Counted from the stretch's first letter, positions 1-9,741 are shown. The stretch is DNA of 64,000 nt from Chroococcus sp. CMT-3BRIN-NPC107 (GCA_019359635.1 JAHHGY010000003.1:31543-95542); one strand, 5' to 3'. Notes: generated from the letters alone by a model not told the origin. Numbers and translations are program-made.

Positions 1-24
1 TGGTACTCTACAATCAGCCTATAG

Positions 25-966
25 CTAAAGTTCAGGCTCTAGAAGCGCAGTATCAGGAGTTAACTTAGGGATAGAAATAAGCATTCGTGTTGTTGGCGAC
101 TTCGGGCTATTTGTAGGCGCTGGCAAAATTTCTAATTTGCCCTGCATAACTTCCAACAAAGTTTGCGCCAGCAATAATACCAATCCTGGCGAAGTTGTAT
201 TGAGAGCAGCCTTTGTTGAGCCGTTAGTGTCTTTAGAAGTTGATATTAGTAAAGAGCGATCGCTTCTTCGCAGCAAATCGACAGGATCGTTCCAGGTACT
301 AGCGGCTAGAGGTACATCTAGGCAAATATAAATAAACTTACTTTCCGGTATCAACTGCACCGATAAAGCAAAAATTTCGCCATCTTCTACATAAAACATG
401 GCTGCATCAATCAGATTAAGTATAATTTGCCGCAGCCACTGAGGATCGGCTAAAACGTAAATTTCGGGAGGAGGGGGAGTTAGTTTTAGCTGATGGCGAC
501 GATTTGCCACCACCATTCGCGTAATATTGCAAACTTCTTCTAGAACAAAACTTAATTGTAGAGGCTGAATTTCTAACTTATTTGTACCATGCTCGATTCT
601 GGCAACATTAAGAACTTCATCGAGCAATTTAACTAATTGTAAAGCTGCTTCATGGGCTTGGGCAACAAAGTTGCGCTCTTCGGTCAGATCGTCGCACAAA
701 TCGGACAAAATCAACTGATGCAAACCAATAATATTACTTAAAGGCGATCGCAGTTCGTGGGAAGTACGCGCCAAAAAGCCCCCCTTAAATTGGCTCATTT
801 GGTGTGCCATCAAGTAAGCGAGTTGGGATTGCTGCAAAACTCCATCCGACGACGGTGGTAGCGGCGTAGCTTGTGCCGCCGTAGAGAGTTTTGGCAGTTT
901 TAACCAATGACTTGCTAACCCAACTCCCAACCCCGTCGCCAAATATACCCAGTTAGTCCAATCCAT
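25..966 (-). CDS. Histidine kinase-like protein with degenerate ATPase domain
   Basis: 313 residues. A hydrophobic N-terminal stretch (about residues 7-20) is followed by a clear HisKA dimerisation/phosphoacceptor helix with the H-box SHELRSPL (His70). The following HATPase region is recognisable but damaged: the N-box reads NLIDAAMFY where active kinases have the essential Asn in an NA pair, no DxGxG G1 box is visible, and the G2 box reads GLVLLLAQ instead of GLGLAI. The family normally autophosphorylates a His for two-component signalling. Here I infer a pseudokinase, perhaps a phosphotransfer or dimerisation partner. No response regulator is adjacent. It sits on the same strand as tsaC with a 15-base gap, so it may be co-transcribed. 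Confidence 0.8.
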   Translation of the reverse strand: MDWTNWVYLATGLGVGLASHWLKLPKLSTAAQATPLPPSSDGVLQQSQLAYLMAHQMSQFKGGFLARTSHELRSPLSNIIGLHQLILSDLCDDLTEERNFVAQAHEAALQLVKLLDEVLNVARIEHGTNKLEIQPLQLSFVLEEVCNITRMVVANRRHQLKLTPPPPEIYVLADPQWLRQIILNLIDAAMFYVEDGEIFALSVQLIPESKFIYICLDVPLAASTWNDPVDLLRRSDRSLLISTSKDTNGSTKAALNTTSPGLVLLLAQTLLEVMQGKLEILPAPTNSPKSPTTRMLISIPKLTPDTALLEPEL

Positions 967-981
967 AATTAATTGCGTAAA

Positions 982-1569
982 TCAAGACTCTAACTTAACC
1001 GCTCCCAAGCGTAAAATCTGCCAATTGTTATCAATCCACTTAATAACTGTCGATGGTATAGCACTGGCTAAATCTTCTGTACCTGCTGTAGGTACTAAAG
1101 TTAAAACATCAGGGAACTCTGCATCAATTTCTCTCATAGTTTGCAATGGTGGTTTACCCGACTTATTGGCGCTAGTAGTAGCCAGCGCGCCAGTACGAGA
1201 CAAAATAGCGCGAGCAGTAGCATGATTTGGCACTCGTAACCCTACGGTAGTAGAACTTGCTAAGTTGATTTCTCTAGGTACGCGATCGCTTGCAGGCAGC
1301 ACCATAGTTATAGCACCAGGCCAATAAGTTGCAGCCATTTGTTGCCAAATTAACAATTCTTCAGCACTACCAGCCACAAAAGCCCATAAATCGGTAGCAC
1401 AGGCAGCCATCAAAATTAGTGGTTTATCTTGACTGCGCTGTTTGGCTGTAAAAATTAGCGGTGCTTTTTGCGGTAAAGCTGCCAAAGCCGGAACCGTATC
1501 GGTGGGAAAACTAATTAACTTACCAGAGAGAACTCCCTCTACCAATTCTGGCAACGTTCCTTGAGTCAT
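982..1569 (-). CDS. tsaC: L-threonylcarbamoyladenylate synthase (Sua5/YciO/YrdC family)
   Basis: 195 residues, the usual size of a single-domain TsaC. It makes threonylcarbamoyl-AMP from Thr, bicarbonate and ATP, the first step of tRNA t6A37 synthesis. Visible family motifs are SFPTDTVPAL near residues 20-29, a KxR motif (AKQR, about 42-45) and ATTSANKSGKPP near 129-140. It lies 19 bases downstream of prmC on the same strand. The t6A partner gene tsaD is about 4.2 kb away in this window. The call is secure for the family; YciO-type paralogues exist, so the exact role is slightly less sure. Confidence 0.88.
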   Translation of the reverse strand: MTQGTLPELVEGVLSGKLISFPTDTVPALAALPQKAPLIFTAKQRSQDKPLILMAACATDLWAFVAGSAEELLIWQQMAATYWPGAITMVLPASDRVPREINLASSTTVGLRVPNHATARAILSRTGALATTSANKSGKPPLQTMREIDAEFPDVLTLVPTAGTEDLASAIPSTVIKWIDNNWQILRLGAVKLES

Positions 1570-1588
1570 TATTGGTTTGAGTAACGAT

Positions 1589-2506
1589 TTAACTATTTTT
1601 TAGCAGGGCGAGAACAAAACGTTCAATGCCAGCCAAATCAGGATAAATTGAAATATTAGTATAACTAGGGTGACTTTGCAGCAATGAAGCGACAACTTCT
1701 GCTTGTCCCGCCATCATTTCTACCAACCAAATCCCCCCAGGTTGCAAATAATCGGGCCCTGTTTCGACCAAATAACGCAAGCAATCTAAACCATCATCGC
1801 CGCCATCTAGAGCAAGCTTTGGCTCGTGGTGGGCAACTTCTGGCTGTAGCTGCGCTACGGAGGCGCTAGGAATATAAGGAGGATTGGACACCATAGCGCT
1901 TAATTTACCTTTGTAGCGCTCTAGGGGCTGCCACCAAGAACCTTGATAAAACTCAATGCGATCGCCAAAACCTAAGCTTTGAGCATTAGCAACAGCGATC
2001 GCCATAGCCTGAGCGCTACAATCGACGGCGTGGATTTTTGCTAGGGGAAATACTTGTGCAAGGGCGATCGCAATTGCGCCACTCCCGGTTCCTAAGTCTA
2101 CCCAATGTCCTCTGTCTATGAACACCGACGGGTTATTTTTCGCTGCCATTACCGCCAAATCGATTATTTGTTCTGTTTCTGGGCGGGGAATTAATACTGC
2201 TGGAGAAACTGCCAACTTAAAGTTTCGCCAAAACACAACTCCAGCAATATACTGAACTGGCAAACGTTCTTCTAGCCGTCTTTGCCACAATCGGTCTAAG
2301 TCTTTAATATCTAGCCGTAGGGGAATTTGGGGCAAGTTGCGAAAAGACTCTAAATGTAGAGTTAAGCGTTCTAGTCCCGCTACTTCTTGCAACAACCAGT
2401 CTAATTCCCTGGGGGAAACTTTAGCTGCAATTGCAGCTTTTTGGGCTGCGTTGCGCCAGTGCCAAAGTTCTTCCCCCGAAACTACCCACCGCAATAGATT
2501 CATCAA
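1589..2506 (-). CDS. prmC: Peptide chain release factor N5-glutamine methyltransferase (HemK)
   Basis: 305 residues. An N-terminal helical domain is followed by a class I SAM-methyltransferase fold. Visible motifs are IPRPETE (residues 106-112), the SAM-binding loop DLGTGSG (137-143) and the catalytic NPPY (208-211), which holds the Gln of the GGQ loop of RF1/RF2. It is a cytosolic enzyme tuning translation termination. It is followed by tsaC on the same strand; both serve translation. The protein begins Met-Met, so the start is uncertain by one codon. Confidence 0.92.
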   Translation of the reverse strand: MMNLLRWVVSGEELWHWRNAAQKAAIAAKVSPRELDWLLQEVAGLERLTLHLESFRNLPQIPLRLDIKDLDRLWQRRLEERLPVQYIAGVVFWRNFKLAVSPAVLIPRPETEQIIDLAVMAAKNNPSVFIDRGHWVDLGTGSGAIAIALAQVFPLAKIHAVDCSAQAMAIAVANAQSLGFGDRIEFYQGSWWQPLERYKGKLSAMVSNPPYIPSASVAQLQPEVAHHEPKLALDGGDDGLDCLRYLVETGPDYLQPGGIWLVEMMAGQAEVVASLLQSHPSYTNISIYPDLAGIERFVLALLKNS

Positions 2507-2511
2507 TCAGC

Positions 2512-3273
2512 TTATTTTTTGCGTGGTTGCGCTGCAGGTTGGAGGCTGCGAACAAAGTCTATTGATTCTTTTGGTGGCACTAACATAATTTGATTTAGCT
2601 GGTTATCGTTGCGACTTTGCATAGTCTCAATTACGCCTTCTAAATTCACTACTTGAATCTCAACTGTTGAAGCTAAGTCTGGTTGTTGTTTTTTAAAGCG
2701 CTCTAACATTGATTGCAATTCTTCTTTATTGAAAAAGAAAGGAATTACTTGTTGGTCGGCTTGTTTAACTGTTAAGTAGCCTTTCTCTTTGCCAGCTTTA
2801 GCTACGAATAGCGGCGTTCCCTGAAACTTTTTCTCATCTTGACCTGATTGCTTAAGCAATGCCATTGCCGCATCTACTTGCTGCTTTGCGGGTACGTAAG
2901 CAAAGTCTAAGGCGTTGGGCTTGTTTCCACTAGCTTGGTCTAACTTGTATACTTCTCCTAAAGATACAGGAACTACCCGCACGGTCTTAGCGAGTTCTGG
3001 GTTTTTGGTTTTGAGTTGATTTACAAACGCTACCGCATCGCGTTGATTGATAAATACCCCCGCAACTCCTCCTTGTTTTTGGTTGTCGCTATTAGACGCA
3101 ACTAGCGGCGCTCCTTTAGCATCGGTGATCGTAAATACAGGTACAGACCCTAGCTTTTGAACTATTTGCTCTTGAGGTATAGCGATCGCGCTTAGGGTTG
3201 TAAAAATTGCCGATCCAACAATGGCACTGCTAACTATTCCTAATTTTGCGCCTAAGCTAAACATTGATTTCAT
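2512..3273 (-). CDS. Tic22-like family protein
   Basis: 253 residues from the chosen ATG. The upstream ATG at 3312 would add 13 residues, but an AGGAG ribosome site lies five bases before the ATG at 3273, and this start gives a clean signal peptide (KSMFSLGAKLG then a hydrophobic core, predicted cleavage after SAIA near residue 31). The mature part carries the repeated Tic22 pattern: PVFTITDAKGAPLVAS, then VAGVFINQRDAVAFVNQLK, and again TPLFVAKAGKEKGYL. In plastids Tic22 is an intermembrane-space import factor. The cyanobacterial homologues are periplasmic or thylakoid-lumenal and have been linked to outer-membrane biogenesis. It ends 5 bases before prmC starts, so the two probably share a transcript. 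Confidence 0.85.
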   Translation of the reverse strand: MKSMFSLGAKLGIVSSAIVGSAIFTTLSAIAIPQEQIVQKLGSVPVFTITDAKGAPLVASNSDNQKQGGVAGVFINQRDAVAFVNQLKTKNPELAKTVRVVPVSLGEVYKLDQASGNKPNALDFAYVPAKQQVDAAMALLKQSGQDEKKFQGTPLFVAKAGKEKGYLTVKQADQQVIPFFFNKEELQSMLERFKKQQPDLASTVEIQVVNLEGVIETMQSRNDNQLNQIMLVPPKESIDFVRSLQPAAQPRKK

Positions 3274-3278
3274 GAATA

Positions 3279-3283
3279 CTCCT
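3279..3283 (-). promoter_or_regulatory. Ribosome binding site deciding the Tic22-like start
   Basis: On the minus strand AGGAG lies five bases upstream of the ATG at 3273. No such motif precedes the more distal ATG at 3312, so the shorter protein is preferred. Confidence 0.6.
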
Positions 3284-3644
3284 GGCATGATTAGCCAATT
3301 ATTTTGAGTCAAACGGTTATATCTTACTTATTATTCGTTCGATGTGATGGGGAGGAACAATTTATGTGAGTTATTTTATCGTTCATTTTTCTTTTTGCCT
3401 GCTCAATATAATTTTATTTATATTGAGCCATTGATAAATTGCGACAATTTTTTGGCAAAATTACTAATCACCGATAATCAACTCTTATTTTTATCGACTA
3501 TAAGCGATAAAGATCGTTCCCGCTTAATACTATTTGAATAAGTGGATAAAGCTTCGGCAATTTTTTATTGCCAATCTTCAGATTCTAGCTACTTTAGTTA
3601 GCACTAAAAATGTTGCTCAACTGTGAGTATTTGTTACATTGATA
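3284..3644. other. Intergenic region between Tic22-like gene and tRNA-Pro
   Basis: No supported gene. A 65-codon open frame on the plus strand (3344-3541) has no ribosome site and no family resemblance. A small hairpin (GGCAAT / ATTGCC, 3556-3572) with T-rich loop is present. The promoter of the tic22-prmC-tsaC group should lie here. Confidence 0.5.
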
Positions 3645-3718
3645 TCGGGATGACAGGATTTGAACCTGCGACATCCTGCTCCCAAAGCAGGCGCGCTACC
3701 AAGCTGCGCTACATCCCG
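3645..3718 (-). tRNA. tRNA-Pro (anticodon TGG)
   Basis: A complete cloverleaf reads on the minus strand. The acceptor stem CGGGATG pairs with CATCCCG, followed by discriminator A. The anticodon stem CTGCT/AGCAG encloses the loop TTTGGGA with anticodon TGG. The T-arm contains GGTTCAAATCC. The 3' CCA is not encoded. Seventy-four bases including the discriminator. The gene stands alone. Confidence 0.95.
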
Positions 3719-3811
3719 GATGTGATTGTTTATCGTACATTAACCTAACACAGAATTACAATTTATAACAAATAATTGGTTTCTTGTACCAAGCAATACA
3801 TAAAATTTGCT

Positions 3812-4768
<957 letters not shown>

Positions 4769-5734
4769 ATGGCAACTATTGAAATTTTGGGAATTGAACA
4801 TAGCTACGAACTGACGGGCTTTGCCTCAAGTTCTCCTACTTTAGTGTTTGTTCACGGTTGGCTGTTAAGCCGTGAATACTGGCAACCTTTAATTGAGCGT
4901 CTAGCACCAGACTACCAGTGCCTAGCCTACGATTTGCGTGGATTTGGGCAGTCAATTAGCGGTTCAGCGCCAGAAACAGACGCAGCAAAGTCATTTAACA
5001 ATTCGCTTATCATTGGCTCAGAACTCCAGCCGAGTTCCGCAGCGACGGCGGAAAATCTTGACTCAACGTTCTCAAATAAAGCGCAGAATTTTACTAATAG
5101 TTACACGGCGGTGGCTTACGCGAAGGATTTAATAATTCTGCTAGAAAGATTGAATGTTAGCAGTGCATGGCTAATTGGTCACTCTCTGGGTGCTACGGTG
5201 GCGCTGTGGGCAGCCGATGAGTGTAAAAAACGCATTAAAGGCGTAGTTTGTATTAATGCTGGTGGGGGTATTTATCTCAAAGAAGCCTTTGAGCAATTTC
5301 GGGCTGCGGGTCAGCAATTAGTAAAAATTCGTCCCCGTTGGCTTTGCTATATGCCTTTAATTGATTTAATTTTCACCCGCGCCAACGTAGTTAACCCCAT
5401 CCCTCGCCAGTGGGGTAGGCAAAGAGTGATTGATTTTGTGACCGCTCACCCCGCCGCCGCTTTGGGAACGCTTTTAGACTCGACTACCGAGGAAGAAGTC
5501 AACCGCTTACCCCCGTTAGTTTCTCAGTTAACCCAGCCTGTTTACTTTTTTGCAGGACAGCAAGACCAGATTATGGAACCAAAATATGTTCGTCATTTGG
5601 CAAGCTTTCACCCTTTGTTTCAAACTGACGAAGGCAATGTATTAGAAATTCCCAATTGCGGTCACTTAGCAATGTTAGAACAAACGGATATCGTTGCTAG
5701 AGAAATTCGTTCTATTTTGGGGCGACACGGGTAA
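4769..5734 (+). CDS. Alpha/beta hydrolase
   Basis: 321 residues. It shows the classic fold: oxyanion-hole HGW (residues 29-31), nucleophile elbow GHSLG (137-141, Ser139), a likely acid Asp266 in FFAGQQDQIMEP and His299 in NCGHLAM. Between the RGFGQS strand and the next helix (about residues 62-110) there is an extra Ser/Thr/Asn-rich stretch that ordinary 270-280 residue members lack. There is no signal peptide, so it is probably cytosolic. The substrate is unknown: esterase, haloperoxidase-like or epoxide hydrolase-like roles are all possible. It converges on tsaD (21-base gap). Confidence 0.85.
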   Translation: MATIEILGIEHSYELTGFASSSPTLVFVHGWLLSREYWQPLIERLAPDYQCLAYDLRGFGQSISGSAPETDAAKSFNNSLIIGSELQPSSAATAENLDSTFSNKAQNFTNSYTAVAYAKDLIILLERLNVSSAWLIGHSLGATVALWAADECKKRIKGVVCINAGGGIYLKEAFEQFRAAGQQLVKIRPRWLCYMPLIDLIFTRANVVNPIPRQWGRQRVIDFVTAHPAAALGTLLDSTTEEEVNRLPPLVSQLTQPVYFFAGQQDQIMEPKYVRHLASFHPLFQTDEGNVLEIPNCGHLAMLEQTDIVAREIRSILGRHG

Positions 5735-5755
5735 AAGAGTGCGATCGCCAATTTT

Positions 5756-6799
5756 TTAATGCTGATACAATTGCATAATTTCTGCTAGTGGTAAACGCGA
5801 TCGCACTCCCAAGGTTAAAGGCGATGTATGTCCGCGCCTAAAGTGTTCTGCCGCCGCGCAACCAATCATTGCCGCATTGTCGGTACAAAGCTTCATCGGT
5901 GGAAATAATACTCGCAAGTTATGCTCGGTGGCGGCGGTTTGCAGGTGTTGTCTCAGTCCGCTATTTGCCGCTACTCCTCCACCTACGGCGATAGTATCTA
6001 AGCCAAAATCTATAGCACAAGTAACGGCTCTTTTGGTCAGACTCCGCGCTACCGTTTCTTGAAAACTAGCGGCTATATCTTCTACAGGAAAAACTAACCT
6101 TTCTTGCTTTAGTTGTTGTACTAGCCTTAATACTGCTGTTTTTAAGCCGCTAAAGCTGGAATCGTAGGGATGATAGCCACCACTTGCTAAAGAAAGTTTG
6201 CCTTCAGGAAGCGTAAAAGCTTGGGAATTGCCGATTTGAGCTAATTTGTCAATGGCTGGCCCCCCTGGATATCCTAATTCTAACAATCGAGCCACTTTGT
6301 CAAAAGCTTCACCCGCCGCATCGTCGCGGGTTTGTCCCAAGGTTTCGTATACGCCACAGTCTTTGACGTAAATTAAGCTAGTATGACCGCCCGAAACTAA
6401 CAAACTTAAAAAAGGCGGCTCTAAACTCGGTTCGCTCAAACAATTGGCGTAAATATGCCCTTCAAGGTGATGCACTCCAATTAAGGGCAAATTATGCAAA
6501 ATTGCTAAAGTTTTGGCCGCACTAATGCCTACCATTAGCGCCCCTACAAGCCCTGGCGCGCAAGTTACGGCGATCGCCTCAATTTTTGCGATCGGCAGTT
6601 GGGCCTGTTCTAGAGCCAATGACACGGCGCTATTAATTGTTTCTAGGTGCTGGCGCGATGCTACTTCTGGAACTACCCCACCGTACTGTTTATGAATAGG
6701 AATTTGAGACGTAACAACACTACTGCAAACTGTACGATTATTAACCACCGCGACGGCTGTCTCATCGCAGCTTGTTTCTATTGCTAAAATAATTGCCAT
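5756..6799 (-). CDS. tsaD: tRNA N6-adenosine threonylcarbamoyltransferase
   Basis: 347 residues, full length. TsaD transfers the threonylcarbamoyl group made by TsaC onto A37 of tRNAs reading ANN codons. Visible features are the ASKHA-type start [16 protein letters not shown], the metal-binding HHLEGH (residues 110-115), [12 protein letters not shown], and [12 protein letters not shown] near residue 275. The start ATG is followed directly by the conserved core, so the start is sound. It is divergent from psaF. Confidence 0.96.
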   Translation of the reverse strand: MAIILAIETSCDETAVAVVNNRTVCSSVVTSQIPIHKQYGGVVPEVASRQHLETINSAVSLALEQAQLPIAKIEAIAVTCAPGLVGALMVGISAAKTLAILHNLPLIGVHHLEGHIYANCLSEPSLEPPFLSLLVSGGHTSLIYVKDCGVYETLGQTRDDAAGEAFDKVARLLELGYPGGPAIDKLAQIGNSQAFTLPEGKLSLASGGYHPYDSSFSGLKTAVLRLVQQLKQERLVFPVEDIAASFQETVARSLTKRAVTCAIDFGLDTIAVGGGVAANSGLRQHLQTAATEHNLRVLFPPMKLCTDNAAMIGCAAAEHFRRGHTSPLTLGVRSRLPLAEIMQLYQH

Positions 6800-7154
6800 T
6801 TTTAAATAAAGGGATTAATTTACAACTTTTCTGGCTGCTGCCTGCTTTTATTCATCCATTGCTGGCGAAACTTAAACTTTTATTTACTTAAATCAAACTC
6901 GCGTCGCCTGCAAGAGTATGATAACTTCCAAGTTCTATTGCGAGTTCGATCGTCAAGCTTTGCTCGATCGTCACGCTTGCGTCCTCAAAAAAACTTGTAC
7001 AAGTCGTTTCTGTCCTAGAAAGTCGGTGGTAAAACTATTGATTTACCACAGATTTTCCGCTCTCTTGGAAAACTCCGTGCAGGGAAACCCTGCCCACGGA
7101 TTTTCCGCTCGTACAACTAACTTTATTTGTTTTGTAACAAAGGGAAACAATTTC
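6800..7154. other. tsaD-psaF divergent spacer and psaF leader
   Basis: 355 bases. It holds an imperfect 18-base tandem repeat (6946-6963 and 6964-6981, both starting TCGATCGTCA), a perfect 12-base palindrome ACTTGTACAAGT (6993-7004) and a long hairpin (7067-7106). The psaF reading frame runs open through much of it (from 6918), but the true psaF start is the signal-peptide ATG at 7155, so this part is regulatory or leader sequence, not coding. Confidence 0.55.
7067..7106. promoter_or_regulatory. Long hairpin in the psaF leader
   Basis: Arms GGAAAACTCCGTG (7067-7079) and CACGGATTTTCC (7095-7106) pair over 12 bases with one bulged C. Nested inside is a second stem CAGGG-AAA-CCCTG (7080-7092). 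It ends 48 bases before the psaF ATG. No T-run follows, so it is not a plain terminator. It could stabilise mRNA, bind a protein, or be a small palindromic repeat element. Confidence 0.6.
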
Positions 7155-7655
7155 ATGCAACGATTGTTTGCTTTGGTTCTAGTCATTGGTTTCTGGTTTA
7201 ACTTTGCCCCTCCAGCCTCAGCTTCGCCGGGAGCTAACCTAGTACCTTGTAGTGAATCACCAGCCTTTCTTCAACGGGCAAAAGATGCCCGCAACACAAC
7301 TTCCGATCCTCAGTCTGGCGCAAAACGATTTGAGCGTTATGCTCAAGCCCAGTGCGGCCCTGAAGGTTTACCTCATTTAATTGTTGATGGTCGCCTCGAC
7401 CGTGCTGGAGACTTTATTATTCCTAGCATTCTCTTTCTATATATTGCTGGGTGGATTGGCTGGGCAGGTCGCTCTTATATCCGAGCCGTCAAGAAACTAG
7501 AAGGCTCTCCCGAAAGTAAGGAAATTAGCATTGACGTGCCTTTGGCGCTGCAATGTACCGCCGGAGGTGCTACTTGGCCGTTGGCAGCTACTTCGGAATT
7601 TTTGTCTGGCGAATTATACGCCAAAGACGAAGAAATACCTGTTTCGCCCCGCTAA
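7155..7655 (+). CDS. psaF: Photosystem I subunit III (plastocyanin/cytochrome c6 docking)
   Basis: 166 residues from the ATG at 7155. An upstream in-frame ATG at 6918 would add 79 unrelated residues and is rejected because the signal peptide [23 protein letters not shown] starts at 7155. Mature PsaF starts near SPGANLVPC, and its lumenal helix-hairpin domain contains the [24 protein letters not shown] block. One membrane helix ([20 protein letters not shown]) follows. It binds the lumenal electron donor and contacts PsaJ. psaJ follows after 38 bases. Confidence 0.95.
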   Translation: MQRLFALVLVIGFWFNFAPPASASPGANLVPCSESPAFLQRAKDARNTTSDPQSGAKRFERYAQAQCGPEGLPHLIVDGRLDRAGDFIIPSILFLYIAGWIGWAGRSYIRAVKKLEGSPESKEISIDVPLALQCTAGGATWPLAATSEFLSGELYAKDEEIPVSPR

Positions 7656-7693
7656 TTTAGCTTAACTTATCCGTTTATTTTGGATGTCAATTG

Positions 7694-7843
7694 ATGAAAA
7701 CTAAAGAAGACCAAAAAACTTACTTTCTTCAGTATCTTTCTCTAGCTCCAGTGTTGGCAGTGCTTTCGGTTTCTGTTGCTTTCACTACCTGGGCTGTATT
7801 CAATTACATTTTTCCTGACTTGCTTTTTCATCCTCTGCCATAG
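7694..7843 (+). CDS. psaJ: Photosystem I subunit IX
   Basis: 49 residues, one membrane helix. The pattern TYFLQYLSLAPVLAVLSVSV then a hydrophobic segment and FPDLLFHPLP at the C-terminus is typical of PsaJ. It lies 38 bases after psaF and is followed by a terminator at 7948-7988, so psaF and psaJ form a two-gene transcript. It stabilises PsaF and binds chlorophyll and carotene at the outer edge of photosystem I. Confidence 0.95.
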   Translation: MKTKEDQKTYFLQYLSLAPVLAVLSVSVAFTTWAVFNYIFPDLLFHPLP

Positions 7844-7947
7844 AAATAAATTAGCTATTGGCGCAAATACTATAAATTAATTGTCCTGCAAGTAATTTAT
7901 TTAGCCGCTAGCTAATAACATTGAATAAGTCATACTTCTAAGGGTAG

Positions 7948-7988
7948 AAACTCGCAATTTTCTAAATAGTTAGATTGCGAGTTTTCTT
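7948..7988 (+). terminator. Rho-independent terminator after psaFJ
   Basis: Arms AAACTCGCAAT (7948-7958) and ATTGCGAGTTT (7974-7984) form an 11-base-pair perfect stem followed by a T-rich tail. It separates psaFJ from psaL. Confidence 0.85.
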
Positions 7989-8108
7989 ATTGCTTACGCT
8001 CAAGTTGGCTTAATTAACTTTTCTAAAGTTAGCGAGGAAAACTGCTATTTGATTGCAGTTAATAACCTAAAATGATGCCACTATCTTGTTTAAATACTAA
8101 GAGCAAAT

Positions 8109-8630
8109 ATGGCGCAAGCAATAGATGCATCAAAAGATCGCCCCAGCGATCCTAGAAATAGAGAAGTTGTGTTTCCTCCTAACCGCGATCCGCAGTGGGG
8201 TGACATGGAGACACCAATCAATAATTCTAGCCTTACTAAATGGTTCATTAATAACTTGCCAGCTTACCGCCAAGGGATAACAACCCAAAGGAGAGGAATA
8301 GAAGCTGGTATGGCTCATGGTTATTGGCTGCTTGGTCCTTTTGCAAAACTAGGCCCGTTGCGGGATACCGATATTGCTAATTTAGCTGGATTATTATCAA
8401 CCTTGGGAATGGTCGCAATTTCTGCCTTTGCGATCGCCCTTTATGCTAATAGCAATCCTGCCCAACCTGTTACAAATGTAACCACTGCCAATAGAGTACC
8501 CGATGCCTTCAAGTCTCCCGAAGGCTGGAATACTTATGCTACTAGCTTTCTGATTGGTGGCGTTGGTGGAGCGGTAGTTGCCTACTTCCTGCTAGACAAT
8601 ATAGAAGTAATCCAACGGTTATTTAGCTAG
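8109..8630 (+). CDS. psaL: Photosystem I subunit XI
   Basis: 173 residues with three membrane helices. The N-terminus faces the cytoplasm and carries the TPINNSSLTKWFINNLPAYR motif, followed by RGIEAGMAHGYWLLGPFAKLGPLRDT. The loop between the second and third helices is Pro/Asn-rich (SNPAQPVTN...VPDAF). PsaL forms the oligomerisation core of photosystem I. Here it follows psaFJ directly and no psaI is next to it. From published comparative work, that order and a proline-rich loop go with tetrameric PSI. The gene probably has its own promoter in 7989-8108. Confidence 0.95.
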   Translation: MAQAIDASKDRPSDPRNREVVFPPNRDPQWGDMETPINNSSLTKWFINNLPAYRQGITTQRRGIEAGMAHGYWLLGPFAKLGPLRDTDIANLAGLLSTLGMVAISAFAIALYANSNPAQPVTNVTTANRVPDAFKSPEGWNTYATSFLIGGVGGAVVAYFLLDNIEVIQRLFS

Positions 8631-8705
8631 TTGGAAAAATTACGCCTAGTTCTAATAGGCGAGATTAAAGAGTAGATAAGAAAAGTGAAATGTCTTTGCT
8701 TTAGC

Positions 8706-8725
8706 GCAAAAACTTTTGCTTTTTT
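8706..8725 (+). terminator. Probable terminator after psaL
   Basis: Short hairpin GCAAAA / TTTTGC (8706-8719, minimal loop) followed by six T. A second stem CGCCTA/TAGGCG lies at 8643-8661. The hairpin is small, so confidence is moderate. Confidence 0.5.
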
Positions 8726-8759
8726 GCTCTACTCTTAAGCTTTTTAAAAGGAATTATTA

Positions 8760-9347
8760 CTAATTGAATAAGGCTGCTTCAAGTAAATGCAAAGCGGTTT
8801 CTAAGTCATCGTTAGTAATTTGGATATCAAATTCTTTGGCAGCATCAATTTCGATTTGCGCGCGTTGAAGACGGCGATGGATAGCTGAAGGAGAGTCTTG
8901 AGCGCGATCGCGCAGACGTTTTTCTAAGACACTAAAAGATGGTGGCAAAATAAAAATCCGTAACGCATCGGGCAATGAAGTACGAATTTGATTCGCACCT
9001 TCTAGCTCGATTTCTAATAAAACGATTTTGCCCTCAGCAATTTTTTGTTCGATCGGTAAACGGGGAGTACCGTAGTAGTTGCCTGCAAATTCCGTCCATT
9101 CTAAAAGATGGTTGCTGACAATCATTGCTTCAAAATCGCTGCGACTAACAAAATAGTAATGCTTGCCATCAATTTCTCCCGGACGCGGCGAACGAGTTGT
9201 AGCAGAAACCGATAAATAAAGTTCGCGGTGACGTTGCAAGAGAATTTGCACCAAAGTACCTTTACCAACGCCGCTAGGACCGGTCAAAACAATTACTTTT
9301 CCTTGAGAGCGACGATCGTTTGCTGGAGTAGAATTAGAAGTTTGCAT
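8760..9347 (-). CDS. gmk: Guanylate kinase
   Basis: 195 residues. It phosphorylates GMP to GDP with ATP. The P-loop GPSGVGKGT is at residues 23-31. The GMP-binding block SVSATTRSPRPGEIDGKHYYFVS follows, and the lid and C-terminal helices are present. Full length. It lies 51 bases downstream of the remA-like gene on the same strand, an arrangement also known from Firmicutes. Confidence 0.95.
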   Translation of the reverse strand: MQTSNSTPANDRRSQGKVIVLTGPSGVGKGTLVQILLQRHRELYLSVSATTRSPRPGEIDGKHYYFVSRSDFEAMIVSNHLLEWTEFAGNYYGTPRLPIEQKIAEGKIVLLEIELEGANQIRTSLPDALRIFILPPSFSVLEKRLRDRAQDSPSAIHRRLQRAQIEIDAAKEFDIQITNDDLETALHLLEAALFN

Positions 9348-9398
9348 TCACTGGCACAAAACCAACCTATTCAATTTTTATAATTTACATTACCTTAG

Positions 9399-9659
9399 CT
9401 AATTATCTGGTTGCTCGCGGCTAAGAACAAATCGATTTGCCACCGTTTCAGGCTGAATTGCTGACAAAATTACATGACTTGAATCGGTGATAATTACGGC
9501 TCTAGTACGACGACCATAGGTAGCATCAATCAACTGACCGCGATCACGCGCATCTGTAATAATACGCTTAATGGGGGCAGATTCAGGACTAACAATGGCA
9601 ACTACTCGGTTAGCAGAGACGATATTACCAAAACCAATATTTATAAGCTGAATATCCAT
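9399..9659 (-). CDS. remA: RemA/DUF370 family regulator
   Basis: 86 residues, full length for the family. The sequence [20 protein letters not shown], then [31 protein letters not shown], matches the DUF370/RemA pattern. In Bacillus RemA is an oligomeric DNA-binding activator of biofilm matrix genes encoded just before gmk. The same gene order here supports the family call. The cyanobacterial role is unproven, so the symbol is by homology only. Confidence 0.85.
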   Translation of the reverse strand: MDIQLINIGFGNIVSANRVVAIVSPESAPIKRIITDARDRGQLIDATYGRRTRAVIITDSSHVILSAIQPETVANRFVLSREQPDN

Positions 9660-9741
9660 GAAAAACTGACGCGACGCGCCCTATAACAAGCTGGAAAACC
9701 TAACTTCAATGGTATATACAAAAATTTGGACTTACAAGGCT

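Noticed and set aside
3344..3541. 65-codon plus-strand open frame upstream of tRNA-Pro
   Set aside because: No ribosome site, biased AT-rich composition and no family resemblance.
6918..7154. In-frame 79-residue extension of psaF
   Set aside because: Sequence is unlike PsaF, carries the hairpin and palindromes, and the signal peptide starts at 7155.
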